This document shows, one piece after another, positions 12,975 to 23,385 of a stretch of DNA of 64,000 bases. The position numbers and the translations under genes are program-made. Below the pieces are notes generated by a model. That model saw only the letters and a program-made list of their open reading frames with translations. It was not told the origin of the DNA and did not search any database. Each line of letters starts with the position of its first letter. Within the stretch, counting starts at the first letter, position 1. This DNA is from Gnetum montanum (Eukaryota; Streptophyta; Gnetopsida; Gnetales; Gnetaceae): contig MNCI01010159.1 in NCBI GenBank assembly GCA_015680685.1, forward strand, positions 364,906-428,905, given 5' to 3'.

Positions 12975-13345
12975 TAATCCCCTACTAGTCTTTGACTAGT
13001 GCCTAGCCAACAAAGGAAAATGATATAAGTATGAAATATATAAATAATTATACTACATTGGTTAACTCCAAGATCCACACCACAACATCAATAATTCCAT
13101 ATCATGACAAATAAAATCATTAACATATTTTAAACACTACCAAACCTAAGCATGAAAATGATACTTGAAAAAATCACAATTCATAATTCATTTCCATCTC
13201 CAAAATAGTGCTTCAAAATGAAAGCAAAAACCATTTAATTCTATTACCAAGGTAGTGGTCACAATGTAATAAAAACTCAATACTCAATATCATAATCATT
13301 AAAATTACATGTTTGCCAATTACCACAAAAATTGAAATATGTCCC
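12975..13345 (-). repeat. Sub-terminal 3' region of element B, copy 2
   Basis: Direct copy of 8131-8545. Beyond about 13345 the two copies diverge: copy 1 continues into the transposon-protein-like ORF, copy 2 into protease and gag, so one internal segment has lost pol and the ORF by deletion. Confidence 0.6.
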
Positions 13346-13559
13346 AAGTTCAATGTTTGATCTAAGAGGTTCTATTATTCTATAGTGGAAGGATCTATGG
13401 GTCCCTCATCAAAATTATTAAGCTCAATGTTTCCTTATCTTAAGCCAAGGTAGGTGTTGGTATTGTATACAGTACTCTAGCTTCTTTAATATCTTGATTT
13501 ATTTTATGCTCCTTTACTTTATCAAATATATTAAGTGTAAAAGTGAGATTGGTTAATGT

Positions 13560-14006
13560 TAATTAAGGTTTCCTCTAATCTAGAATTAATTATAGCATCA
13601 ACCATTTTCAACCAGGGTCTTCCTAGAATAATAGGAAAATAATTTGAATCCTGTACTTCCAATATGACAAAATATATAGGGCAAGTTCCTTTTCTACTTC
13701 TACTATTAAATCTTCCACCACTCCCATAGGTTTAATAGTTGAACCATCAACTAAGGAAATTGACATATTTTCTTTTCTAATATTTACCAAATCTAGCATA
13801 TCAACGATTTCACATGGCATGATGTTAATGCTAGTGCCTAAATTTAATAGGGCAATTTTGATACTTTTGCCATTAATTTTATGGGAATATTTGGGACTCT
13901 TGAATCTTGGAATTTCATGATTTTGTATAATTTGATATAAGTTATCAACCAAATACACTTGCTTAGGAATCTTTTCTTTTCTCCTTTTTGTACATAGTTC
14001 CCTCAA
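13560..14006 (-). pseudogene. pro: Retroviral-type aspartic protease of element B
   Basis: The minus-strand frame from 14006 contains KIALLNLGTSINIMPCEIVD and SLVDGSTIKPMGVVEDLIV. Athila/Tat proteases have ALLDLGASVN.MP and LADRS...P.G.VEDVLV, so the catalytic Asp of D-L-G-A is changed to Asn (LNLGTS) and the enzyme is dead. This frame of 127 codons is intact up to 13623. The usual GRPWL box is expected just below 13623, after a change of frame, and is read in part (ILGRPWL-like codons near 13600-13625). It would process Gag-Pol inside the particle. Confidence 0.75.
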
Positions 14007-15400
14007 ATATTTGGCATAAAATGGAGTATCTTTTTATAGCCTACTCAAATGAAATATGCAAGTACAATTCCCTAAACATTTTTTCAATGTAAGCCTTAGT
14101 GGAAAATTCCTCCTACCTCCTTTTAGAAAATGTTAATGAAATTATTTTCCTATTTAAGGTTGAGGGAGATGTTGAAGGTTGTTTTTCTAATCCTTCATCC
14201 ACTTGTTCTTCACTCCTTTCTTTATCTAATACAAGTGTTTCTTCCATTTGTACCTCTTCAATTAGGTCTCTAGAACTAGCCTTCTTCTTACATTTGACAA
14301 TCTTCCCACTCCTGGTAGTGATAGAATGTAGTTTCTCTTTGTTCTTCCTTTGGTTTGTGGGATTTGATTTAGGTTTAGAAGGTAAGTCATTTTTTGTTAA
14401 GTCCTTGAATTGTCTTCTAATTTCAACTACAAACTACCTATTCTCCTGTATGAAGGTTGTTAACTTTTAAGTTTAGTAATCCAATTTCTTATTAAGCATA
14501 TTTCTAAATGGTCTATAATTATTTTGATAAATTGGTATTGATTGTTGATAAAATTGTCTTGGTTGAAATGATAAAGGAGTTTTATTTCTCAATTACTAAA
14601 AATATTTTACCAATTCTTAAACTTCTTCATTACAGCATACTAAGGCTAGATAAGTTGTGGTATCATGATTCTTATTTTCACATAAATTATAGACTTCATC
14701 CTAGGCCAAATGATATTTTTTCTTAATTAATCTAGTTAATTCATCAACTTTTTTAATTAATTTCTTAGTTTACTAAGTCATCCCCTACATGACATTTGGT
14801 TTTGGCAAACATTTACTTTGATCTACCAAAGAATCAATAATCCTATATCCTTCTTCTAGTGTAACATTTAAAATGTTTTCCCCATAGGCAAAGCCTACAT
14901 TTTTTCTACAGTATAGTAACAATCCTTCTATAAATATTTGAATTAATTAATGGGCTAGAAATCCATGATTAGAATTTTTAAGATATAGATCCTTAATCCT
15001 GTCAAAGGCATTTTCATAATCCTCATCTTCCTTTTTTGTAAAGCTCATAAGTTATTTTCCAAGGATATATATCCTATTGTTAGAGAGGAAGCATTGACTA
15101 AATGATACCTTAAATTCATGCCATGAGCCTGTATGAGTTCACAAGCTTTGGAACCAAAAATTAACTTAATCTTTCAAGGAAGATTTAAAAGCTATCATTT
15201 TCATCCTATCCTCTCCTTTGGGTGCTAACATGGCTATCATAGTTTTAAACTCTCTAGCATAAGTTGTAGGGTCTTTATCATTAGTTCTCCTAAAAATAGG
15301 TAGTAAATGAGAATTTTTGACTTCTACATTTCTTACTAGAGAAAAAATTAATGGTCCTTGGGGAATTGTCGATGTTCTTTAATTTAATAAACATCCTAAG
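14007..15400 (-). pseudogene. gag: gag of element B (Athila-like), broken
   Basis: Minus-strand translation around 15200-14850 gives AFKSSLKD, VNFWFQSL, FTKKEDEDYENAFDRIKDL, KNSNHGFLAH and the capsid end block ENILNVTLEEGYRIIDSL. Athila gag has the same order, with a W.nSL block, E.YE.W.RFKDLL and NKT.EEAYELLE. Several stops lie in the frame. It ends just upstream of the protease, as expected. The N-terminus is not resolved. Confidence 0.65.
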
Positions 15401-16010
15401 TTTTGACCTTGATATATTTTACCCAAAGAACTATTAGAGTCTATGCTACCAAAAGAAAGAGAGATTGAACTTTGTGAGGTTGGGGGAGGGGTATGATATG
15501 AAGGACATCCAACTATAAATTAAGAAGTGTGCAAGGTTGGAATCTCAATGGAACCTAGTATAGAAATAGAGGTAGCTATCAAGGTGAGTGAGGTTTGAAA
15601 ATTTAAAGTACTTATTGGTTGAGTAGTTCCTCCTAAAGTGGATGGAAAGTCATAATTGTAACTAGATTTGTTGTCTACATTGCAATGTTCAAGGTATCAA
15701 AAAGTTGATTAAATGCTATTGTAAATGAAAATTGTGTTGCTGATACACTTTGTTAAAAAAATTTTAGTTGGGCTTTCTTCTTCCTCTATAATAGAAGATT
15801 ATAAAATCTATTTTAAAGTTTGAACTCTTCAAGTTAAACCTACATGCTAATTGGATAAGATTTCTTTAATTCTTCTAGTATTGTTTTGAATGATTTGTTT
15901 TCTTTTCCAAGTTGATTGAGTCAAGTGGAATTACTATTTATTACTAATTAGTATTCTTGGATTTGTGGGAGTTCCAAGAGTTTCAGAAGTTATTACTGAT
16001 TAGAAGTTTT
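15401..16010. other. Untranslated leader or deletion junction of element B
   Basis: No gene or primer-binding site is recognised. The right LTR becomes alignable only from about 16011, without the first 170 or so bases that the left LTR has, so the 5' LTR end and primer site appear to have been deleted here. Confidence 0.35.
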
Positions 16011-16430
16011 CACTCATAAGCTAAATCATACATTCCCACCCTAACTTCTAACTTAAGTTCAAGAATGGAAATTTAAGATTAAATCAACTTTGAAGCTATC
16101 AAGTGTGAATTGTGATTTGTGAGGAGCATAAGGGAGATATCACCCAATCTATGATTCTACCTCACTGTTTCATGGTGTAGTAATCTCAACAACCCATCGA
16201 TGTACTCCAACGATTTATAGTTTAGTCCTTGTTTAATAATTCTTTGAAAAAATAAGGAGATGGCTTCAAAGTGTCATGGATTCTCTTGAGTATGAATTTC
16301 CCCTAGCTTAAGTAAAAAGATCCCTTTTATACTAGAAGAGCACAAATCTTAATTTGTAAAAAATTGGTTAAATGGGCATATCAATTTACACTTTAGAAAT
16401 TAGCAATGATCAATACTCTTATAGGAATAA
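16011..16430 (-). repeat. Right LTR of element B, segment 1
   Basis: Aligns with 7345-7695 of the left LTR (ACTCATAAGCTAAATCATAC and following). It stops at 16430, where solo LTR C is inserted, and resumes at 17265. Confidence 0.7.
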
Positions 16431-17264
16431 TGATGGGAACATCACCTAGTCCTTATGTAATTCTAAATGTATGTTGGATATGCGTGTGTCTTGTTTTTGT
16501 ATGTGTCTTCTTTTATTAACCTTTTGATGATGATTCCAAGGTGTTTTTCCATGATTGGGAGTGTTTTGAACTTATTTTAATGAGTCTAGAAGGTTCTAGA
16601 AACTATGTGAACTTGTTTGAAGGTGTCTAGAGGTTCCAAACCTCAAAACAAGCATCTTTGATTTTGGCCCTAGTAGGTTAGACATCTACCCTAATAGTGA
16701 GACATCTAAGCTACATAATAGATGTCTAACTTGATTTGAAGATGTATACTCTGACATCTCTACACTTGGGAAAGATGTCTATTGTTTCTCCAAGATGTCT
16801 AGTATGGATTATAAAAGGCATTAGATTGAATGAAAAATTAAAGGTAAGATGCAAGTTCACACCAAGAAGCTATAAATTAGAGTCCAAGGCATGAGTTTGG
16901 ATAAGAAAGAGAGAAGAAATATTTGAGAAGTCTCTTAATAAATTGTGCAAAAAGAGTTTGAGTGAGAAGCAAGGGAGAGCACTTGAGAGGGGTTGAGAGA
17001 ATCTCATATCTTTTCTTGAGCTTTAGCCCTATGTGAGCAATTGAGTATTGAAAGGGAACATGTGTGACCTCTAAGATCCTTGGGAGAGATGTAAGTTATG
17101 TTGGCTCCTCATCTTTGATGTAATTCTCTAAATTTTGAGAGTTTTCTTATAAAAAGTGGAATTTTCTCCAATTCATTATCTTATTCTTGCTTCTAAGTTG
17201 AATTTTTCTTAGGAAGATTGTGGAATAAATCCTTTTGGAGTCTACTAAAGTAGGATTCATATCA
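16431..17264 (+). mobile_element. Solo LTR C
   Basis: 834 bases from TGATGGGAAC to GATTCATATCA with flanks AATAA (16426-16430) and AATAG (17265-17269), a target duplication with one change; the LTR of B reads across it. No internal sequence, so it is a solo LTR from LTR-LTR recombination. The U3 holds several AGACATCT/AGATGTCT repeats (16680-16805). Similar sequence lies in reverse at about 40671-41551. The orientation is inferred from that similarity and from the position of the repeats. Confidence 0.7.
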
Positions 17265-17448
17265 AATAGTCTTCACTTATCAATCTATATGACTATTGTG
17301 ATGTCTTTTGGCTTCTTTATCAATCTTTATCATAATTGCAACCTGGATTGATATCTTCATTCTACTAAGGATTCTAAACAAATAAATTTTGAAGATATTG
17401 ATTCCTATCATAATCGCTATAGAGATCGATACAATTTAGATCAATTTT
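17265..17448 (-). repeat. Right LTR of element B, segment 2
   Basis: Matches 7697-7880 of the left LTR (ATCAATCTATATG...GATCGATACAATTTAGATCAA). Interrupted at 17448 by element D; continues at 24245. Confidence 0.7.
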
Positions 17449-18237
17449 TGATGGGACGTGATATCGCTTCCCCTTGCGATATCATGTACACGATATCATG
17501 GTGCACCACCAAGTCTATAAATAAGACATGGCTCTCCCTTCTTTCTCATCCTAGGCTTAAACCATAGTAAAACTCTAGCAATTTGATCCTTATAGAGATA
17601 GAATATTTTCCATGTTCCGGAGTAGGAGCTCCAAAGTAAACAGATCTTTATTCGAGCAAATATTGTACCTGAACACATGTTTATGTATGGAAATAAAGAC
17701 AAACTTCTTGGATAAACCTTACAGTGCATGGAATAGGCTAAATAGGATTTTATTTATTGTTATTTACTATTTATCATTTAATCACTTTATTAGTCATCAA
17801 ATCTCTCTCAACCCTTCTCTCCTAGTTAAGTGCCTCAGTATGACCACTTCAAGCACGTGCGTTACGCTTGGTGATCCCAATAATGACTAGCGTTTAGTAA
17901 CCAAGGTTGCATTGTTTTAGGGTGTGAACGGTAAGTGGAAATGGATGATAACACTAGGTTAATTTAGACTTAGTTAGTTAAAGTTAGTTAATTAGTCTCT
18001 TCAACCCTTCACCTCTCAGCATAGGAGATAAAACATAAATAACTATAAAAATCATATACCTCAGACTTACTTAACCATACACAGTGACAAATATAAGTAA
18101 GTCTGCAAAGACAATGAATAATTAACCTTAAGTGTTCCATGAGGTGTGTAGGCACTTAGTCTATGGAGTTCAACTGGATCGCATGTGTTACGCTCGTATT
18201 CATATGGTTGAGTGTAGGGGTACCTCGCCACTCATCA
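17449..18237 (+). repeat. 5' LTR of element D
   Basis: Begins TGATGGGACGTG and ends CGCCACTCATCA. Three GATATC palindromes (17456-17500), TATA box TCTATAAATAAG (about 17515), probable R-region end AATAAAGAC (about 17692) and U5 ending GGGGTACCTCGCC. It is about 70 bases shorter than its 3' partner, mainly in the palindrome array. Confidence 0.85.
17456..17530 (+). promoter_or_regulatory. Element D 5' LTR promoter region
   Basis: GTGATATCGC, GCGATATCAT and ACGATATCAT precede CTATAAATAAG at 17515-17525. The order, palindromes then TATA box about 20 bases on, is the same in LTRs E, K and the 3' LTR of D. Confidence 0.5.
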
Positions 18238-18238
18238 T

Positions 18239-18256
18239 TGGCACCGTTGTCGAGGA
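18239..18256 (+). other. Primer-binding site of element D (tRNA-Asp type)
   Basis: TGGCACCGTTGTCGAGGA starts two bases after the LTR end. It differs from the tRNA-Asp complement only by transitions. Confidence 0.8.
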
Positions 18257-18375
18257 CTAAGTGTTTGTGCACTAAGTAGAACATAGGAGATCACTCACAT
18301 CATTGGAAGCTTAAACAAACCTGAGGGTTAATTAAACGAAAATTATATAATGGTTAAATAGCACACCGATAAGAC

Positions 18376-20716
18376 ATAATTTCTTCTTCTTCTTCTCACA
18401 AGAGCATTACACCACCTAGGGGTAATACAAGAAATAGTCAGAAATCTAAAACACATAACCAAAATCAGCCAGTTGCTCAACAACATCAGGTAGTATATAC
18501 TCATCCCGATGAGTACATACTAGATTTTACCTTTATCCTCCTTCAAGAAGAACAGTTGTGATGGAGAGACTTGCAAGGTAACATAGTGTTACCTCCAAAT
18601 CGATCAATCCCAAACATGCTCCTCCGTGCTCTTACATAGATCAGCATGACACAGCTCTATGTTGAATATGTTATGGAAAATTTTAAAATGAGGTATTACT
18701 ATCCCAAAGCTGCACAATGTTTAAGGGACTCAAGGCAGGAGAGCCAACATACACTATTGAAGGGAAAAGGGGTCTCGCACGTCCTAAGTGAAATTGGAGA
18801 TGGTGAACCACTTATAATGGGTTTTCTATCAAATGATGTTCCCCCTCCTAACGATAGTGAGGAGGTGGGGTATCAAAAACTATGCTCCATGATACACAAC
18901 CCTGGTTCTGATCCTTGTGAATGCCAACTATTCACTGAGGGAACAACAACACATGACAAGGATAGGCACTCAGATCATCATCACGATCGAGGTCGAAGCC
19001 ACTGAAGAGAAGGTAAGAAACATCATCATGGTGATGGTTCTCCTTCTTCTTCCCCTTCTTCACATCATTCACCCTCTCCTTCCACATCTGGGAACATCCA
19101 TCAAGAGCATAACAATGAGGATAGAGGTAGACAAAACGAGAGACCTCGATGACAGAGTCGAGAGCGAGGACAAGGGAATGAACAAAGGGAAAGTAGGGAA
19201 CAACGTAGACATCATAGACATCATGAAAGAGATGATCATGAAGAGCCCCTACTTGCAACCCAAAGTATGGTTGATATAACGGAGGTTGTAAGAATACCAA
19301 CAAGGCATGAAAAATATAGTCAGATTAAGCACTTAGACATGAACAACATCCCACACTTTGAAGGGGGATACAATGCAGATCTGCAAAATCATTTACAGGA
19401 ATTTCATGATGCTTATGCCTTGCAAAACATAGAGAACAAGTGGAAAAAACTAAATTTGTTTTCTAGGACACTCATCAAGGAAGTAGAGAGTTGGTACCAG
19501 TCCTTAGAACTGGAAACCATTAGGAGGTGGAGTATGATGTTAGAACTCTTCAACGATAAATATCAAACGTACTCCAAAGTGTCTAATTCACATAAGCATA
19601 TCCAAGGATGGAAGCAAGGTAATCATGAATTCTCAGATGCTTCCATGAGCCACTACTATGCATTACTACATCATTTCCTGGGCCATGGTTATGCACAACA
19701 AGATCAACTACGCCATCTAGTAGATGGGCTAAGGTATGAAACAAGGAGAACCCTTGGGACTTATGCCCAAGGGAGACTATCAGAACTTAAATCCCATGAA
19801 ATTCATTGATTTTTGGAACAAGTAGCCAAATAAGAAGGGGAGCTATGAAAAAGAGAGAGCGTGGAAGAATATAATCGTAATCCCTCTCTTCGAAAGAAGG
19901 GAGTGAGATTTTGCAATGAAGAGGATGAGCCACCACTCGAAGAGTTGGTGAACAAAAAAAACTTTCTACTTTAAAAGGTAACAAGAGAAGTATTGGCTAA
20001 GGTAGATGGAGTATGGAGCTCCTTAGACAGTAAAATTGAAACTATCCTAAACATTGTAGAGGAGTCTAAGGAGGAACAAAGTAGTAACAAGGACAAGACA
20101 AAGCGGAGAGATTCAGGCCCTACACATGACAAGGGTAAAGGGAAAATAACTATCTCCGATGAGGTTGTGGACTCAGACATAGACAATGATGGTGGATGTG
20201 AGATCTGCCACTATGACCATCCTAAAGGATGTTGTCCAATCATCTCACATCTACAAGAGTCTGGGTTGTATGCACTCAACCTAAGACTAAACCAATGGTA
20301 GACACCCCGAAGGTTACCTTATCCTCAAGGTAACCCAAGATAGTTCCACCAACCGTTGACGTACTATCCAAGTGGAACTCCACCACAACCCATCGAGCAA
20401 CATCAGTAGTGGCAATACCAACAATCATGGGGGATGCCACCGCCTAAACATCAATACCCTTACCGACAGCCAAATCCATATGGATACTATGTGTAGCAAC
20501 CAATTTCTCCAAGTGACTCCATGGGTCACACAACTCCCCAATGTCACTACCAAGTTCGAGAGTACTTTAGAAGGACTCCTTATCCTCTGAGAGATGCTCC
20601 ACATCCATACCATCCTCCTAATCTATCTACCTTTCTTCCACCGATAGTTCCCATACCTCCTGCTCCAACAATGCAAGGGGAACTCCCCACTCANGAAGAG
20701 CAACATTCAACTTGAG
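18376..20716 (+). pseudogene. gag: gag of element D
   Basis: One reading frame without frameshift from about 18376 to 20716; the open stretches beginning at 18646, 19267, 19993 and 20521 are all in the same phase and are separated only by stop codons. The start codon is uncertain: ATA at 18378 may be a decayed ATG. Order: Gln/His-rich N-terminus, charged Arg/His-rich region (about 18950-19240), gag core 19300-19800 (LIKEVESWYQSLELETIRRW, ending GTYAQGRLSEL), acidic linker, zinc-knuckle-like CEICHYDHPKGCC at about 20200-20240, Pro/Tyr/Gln-rich tail. One N at 20696. Gag would assemble particles and bind the element RNA. Confidence 0.85.
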
Positions 20717-20980
20717 CTTGCTGACCAATCCATCACCATTCCCTTGAGATTGGTGGAGGGCATTTTTACCACTGTGTGTGGTTGGTCATACCCAGCATAT
20801 TTCCTAGTGATAGAAGTTAACAACAACAAAGGGGACTTCCCAATTATAATGAGAAGGGCATGGCTAAGTACAATAGATGCATGCGTAGGGATCTATGATC
20901 TTTCCTTGAAAATATCTAAGGTAAACATTTATGGAAAGATCAAGAAGAAGAAAGTTCAATGCATCACATATAGTAACTAA
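20711..20980 (+). pseudogene. pro: Partial aspartic protease of element D
   Basis: In another frame, from 20711, LELADQSITIPLRLVEGI is followed by YFLVIEVNNNKGDFPIIM, RRAWLSTIDACVGI and LSLKISK. This is the second half of a Ty3/gypsy protease (LADQSI..P.G.VEDI ... GRPWLST.DA), with GRPWL changed to RRAWL. The first half with the catalytic D-S/L-G-A is missing: gag runs straight into the middle of protease. Element G keeps the longer form (45990-46330), so D has a deletion at this junction. Confidence 0.75.
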
Positions 20981-21379
20981 GAGGGTGATGACATGGAGGA
21001 ATGCTCTGCATCTCTTCCATGCAACTAGTGTGCACCAAAGGATAACATCCAAAGGTGCCTGTATGTAGCAACCACATATGTAGTGGACACCCCGTGGTTG
21101 ATAGCTAGTCGAAAGAGCAACCAACATGCATGGAACGAACTGGGGAAAAAACTCATGCCGACAACGAAGTCATAGATACATTAGAGTATGAGCATCGCCG
21201 ACTTCCACCCCTTAATCTAAGGACATCAATGGGGAGAAGTTGGGTACTTTTAAGAAATTCAAATAGGCATTCATTATTTCGGATCTCTCCCTTTCCATTC
21301 AGTCATGGGGGAGATGGTCACCTATGCTAATCATTTGGGGCCCTCAGTTCTTTTTAATTTTTATTTTACACATTTTTGT
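20981..21379 (+). other. Degraded post-protease segment of element D
   Basis: No clear domain. Weak coding-like text (NQHAWNELGKKL) follows the protease. AGTCATGGGGGAGA at 21301-21314 resembles the polypurine tract of the same element. Confidence 0.35.
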
Positions 21380-21660
21380 NNNNNNNNNNNNNNNNNNNNN
21401 NNNNNNNNNNNNNNNNNNNNNNNNNNNNNNNNNNNNNNNNNNNNNNNNNNNNNNNNNNNNNNNNNNNNNNNNNNNNNNNNNNNNNNNNNNNNNNNNNNNN
21501 NNNNNNNNNNNNNNNNNNNNNNNNNNNNNNNNNNNNNNNNNNNNNNNNNNNNNNNNNNNNNNNNNNNNNNNNNNNNNNNNNNNNNNNNNNNNNNNNNNNN
21601 NNNNNNNNNNNNNNNNNNNNNNNNNNNNNNNNNNNNNNNNNNNNNNNNNNNNNNNNNNNN
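21380..21660. other. Assembly gap (281 N)
   Basis: A run of N. It lies between the protease remnant and the 3' module, where pol would be. Its true length is unknown; frames drawn through it have no meaning. Confidence 0.98.
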
Positions 21661-23370
21661 AAGTTTGTCATTCAATAAGTGTTCTTCATGATGGTATGAA
21701 CTATTTTATATTGATTACTAATGTTTGGTTTTTACCTTTAAGTGATGATGTTGATACTAAGGTATGTTTCTTTTGATATATCAGGCAATGAGTCCACTTC
21801 ATCCATCCATCCACAAGTTCTATGGTCTCTCTCAGCTTGGAAATGTATAGTCTCTTTCTAATAAGACCTATTAACGAATCTGTGACTGGGCATTTCTCAA
21901 ACTAAGGAAGGAATCAAGGATTGAAAAGGATGTGACTTCAAGGGAACTTGATGCATTTGTGTTGGCCATTCTCTTGGGTGCTTAGATGCTTTCTTCTTGA
22001 GCTTTCTTACTGTTTTGACGTTACTCAATCATTGGAAGCTGAGAAAATAAAAATAATGAAGTCTTTGCATGGTGTGGTTCTCACACATAAACACATAAAA
22101 CAAAAAAAAAACAAAGAGAGAGAGAGAGAGAAAGTGAGAATTCAAAGCACACCCCTTAGATGAAATAATAATTTGGGCTACAAGCACTAGTTATGGAACT
22201 AAAATAAAATATTCCCTCTAACTAAGGCCCTTCTTGCTTCCCATTCTCTCCTCCTTGTTCTGTCGGAATGGTGGTGGCTCTTGGGTGAAGGCATTCTTAT
22301 TACTTCAAGTGGATGGTTTAGCCAAATACATTGATGCAAAGTCACTGGATGTGGTTTGTTTGAGGCTAGACTTGGAATGGGATCTACTAAGTCACATTAA
22401 CCATGAACTATACAAGGGGCTATACACCACCTTGTTCTTGGGACTCCATTCCATTCTCTTCTCTCCACCCTTCTCTCCATTGTTCACCTCATTGACAATT
22501 GTATCATTAGTGTATATTTTGGTGGATAAATTATTTTCTTTTTGGTAAATTCTTTCGGTTAAGGCTTTAACTCTTGTTCCAAATGACATTCCTAGAGCCT
22601 ACGAACTCTTTGAATGTGGGCTTGTTAGGGCATTAAAGGCATGAGCCTGCTTTGGGGAGGATCCACTGACATTCCTCTTTGGTGCACCAGTTAAATTATT
22701 TTCCCTAACATTTTTGGAATCTATTTTATTTTATTCATTCCAATCTTGACATCCATATCATCTACGTTACAGTTGTCTCTTTTTCTCCATCTTTCTTGTT
22801 CTTTTTCTTTCTCCATTCTATCGCTACTGGAGGTTCGCGATTAGTCATGGGGGTACGGGGCCCAATTTTTTTAATTTTCTCCTAACCCTTACACCTTCGG
22901 TAGTCATCAATATTATATCTCCATATGCACAACTCAGCCAATGGACCTTTTCACCGAAGCAAGGTATCAACTACATTGTGATTCATTTACCCTTGCTAAT
23001 ATAAAGACTGTGTTGTGTGTGTAGATGGCAATTATACAACAATCAAATTGGATCTGGAGGGAACACTTAGAATGGAGCAGTGCTGAAGCAGTTATGCAAG
23101 GAGAAAGATCGATGGCGTGTTTATGGATGGACAACGAAAGATGCAATCTTGGCATTGGTAGCAACAAAACTTCTTTCTCTCTCTCTTTCTCAGCTACCAA
23201 ATAAGGCCTGATTTCAATGTAATAAGGTGTTCACTTTTGTTGTTGTAAACACCAGTTTTGTCTTGTCTTGTAATGATGATCCATTCACATGTCATCCCAT
23301 TAGTTCCATTTGAGTTAATAATCCCATACCGTCCCAATATTTTGTAAGGAACTCAAGGACACGTTTTCAT
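21661..23370 (+). repeat. 3' noncoding module of element D
   Basis: No gene is supported. It matches element E (1-1240, inverted) closely, and G (about 49990-51440) and I (about 55600-56990) in blocks: TGTGACTTCAAGGGAACTTG at 21931-21950, GCCTACGAACTCTTTGAATG near 22600 with GGGGAGGATCCACTG near 22657, and TTAGTCATGGGGGTA at 22841-22855. A GA microsatellite is at about 22117-22132 and a CT-rich stretch at about 23171-23192. Confidence 0.7.
22841..22855 (+). promoter_or_regulatory. Internal polypurine-tract-like motif of element D
   Basis: TTAGTCATGGGGGTA here is identical over 15 bases to the terminal polypurine tract at 23371-23385. The counterparts in E, G and I occupy the same place in the 3' module. 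Confidence 0.5.
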
Positions 23371-23385
23371 TTAGTCATGGGGGTA
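23371..23385 (+). promoter_or_regulatory. Terminal polypurine tract of element D
   Basis: TTAGTCATGGGGGTA directly abuts the 3' LTR start TGATGGGATG, the position at which plus-strand DNA synthesis is primed in LTR elements. Confidence 0.75.

Noticed and set aside
14099-14470. Open frame of 123 codons on the plus strand with a hydrophobic segment
   Set aside because: Antisense to the minus-strand gag/protease linker of element B; composition fits the reverse of an acidic, Lys-rich stretch.
18932-19303. Open frame of 123 codons on the minus strand
   Set aside because: Antisense of the well supported gag of element D.
21305-21776. Long open frames through 21380-21660
   Set aside because: They consist mostly of unknown residues from the N gap.
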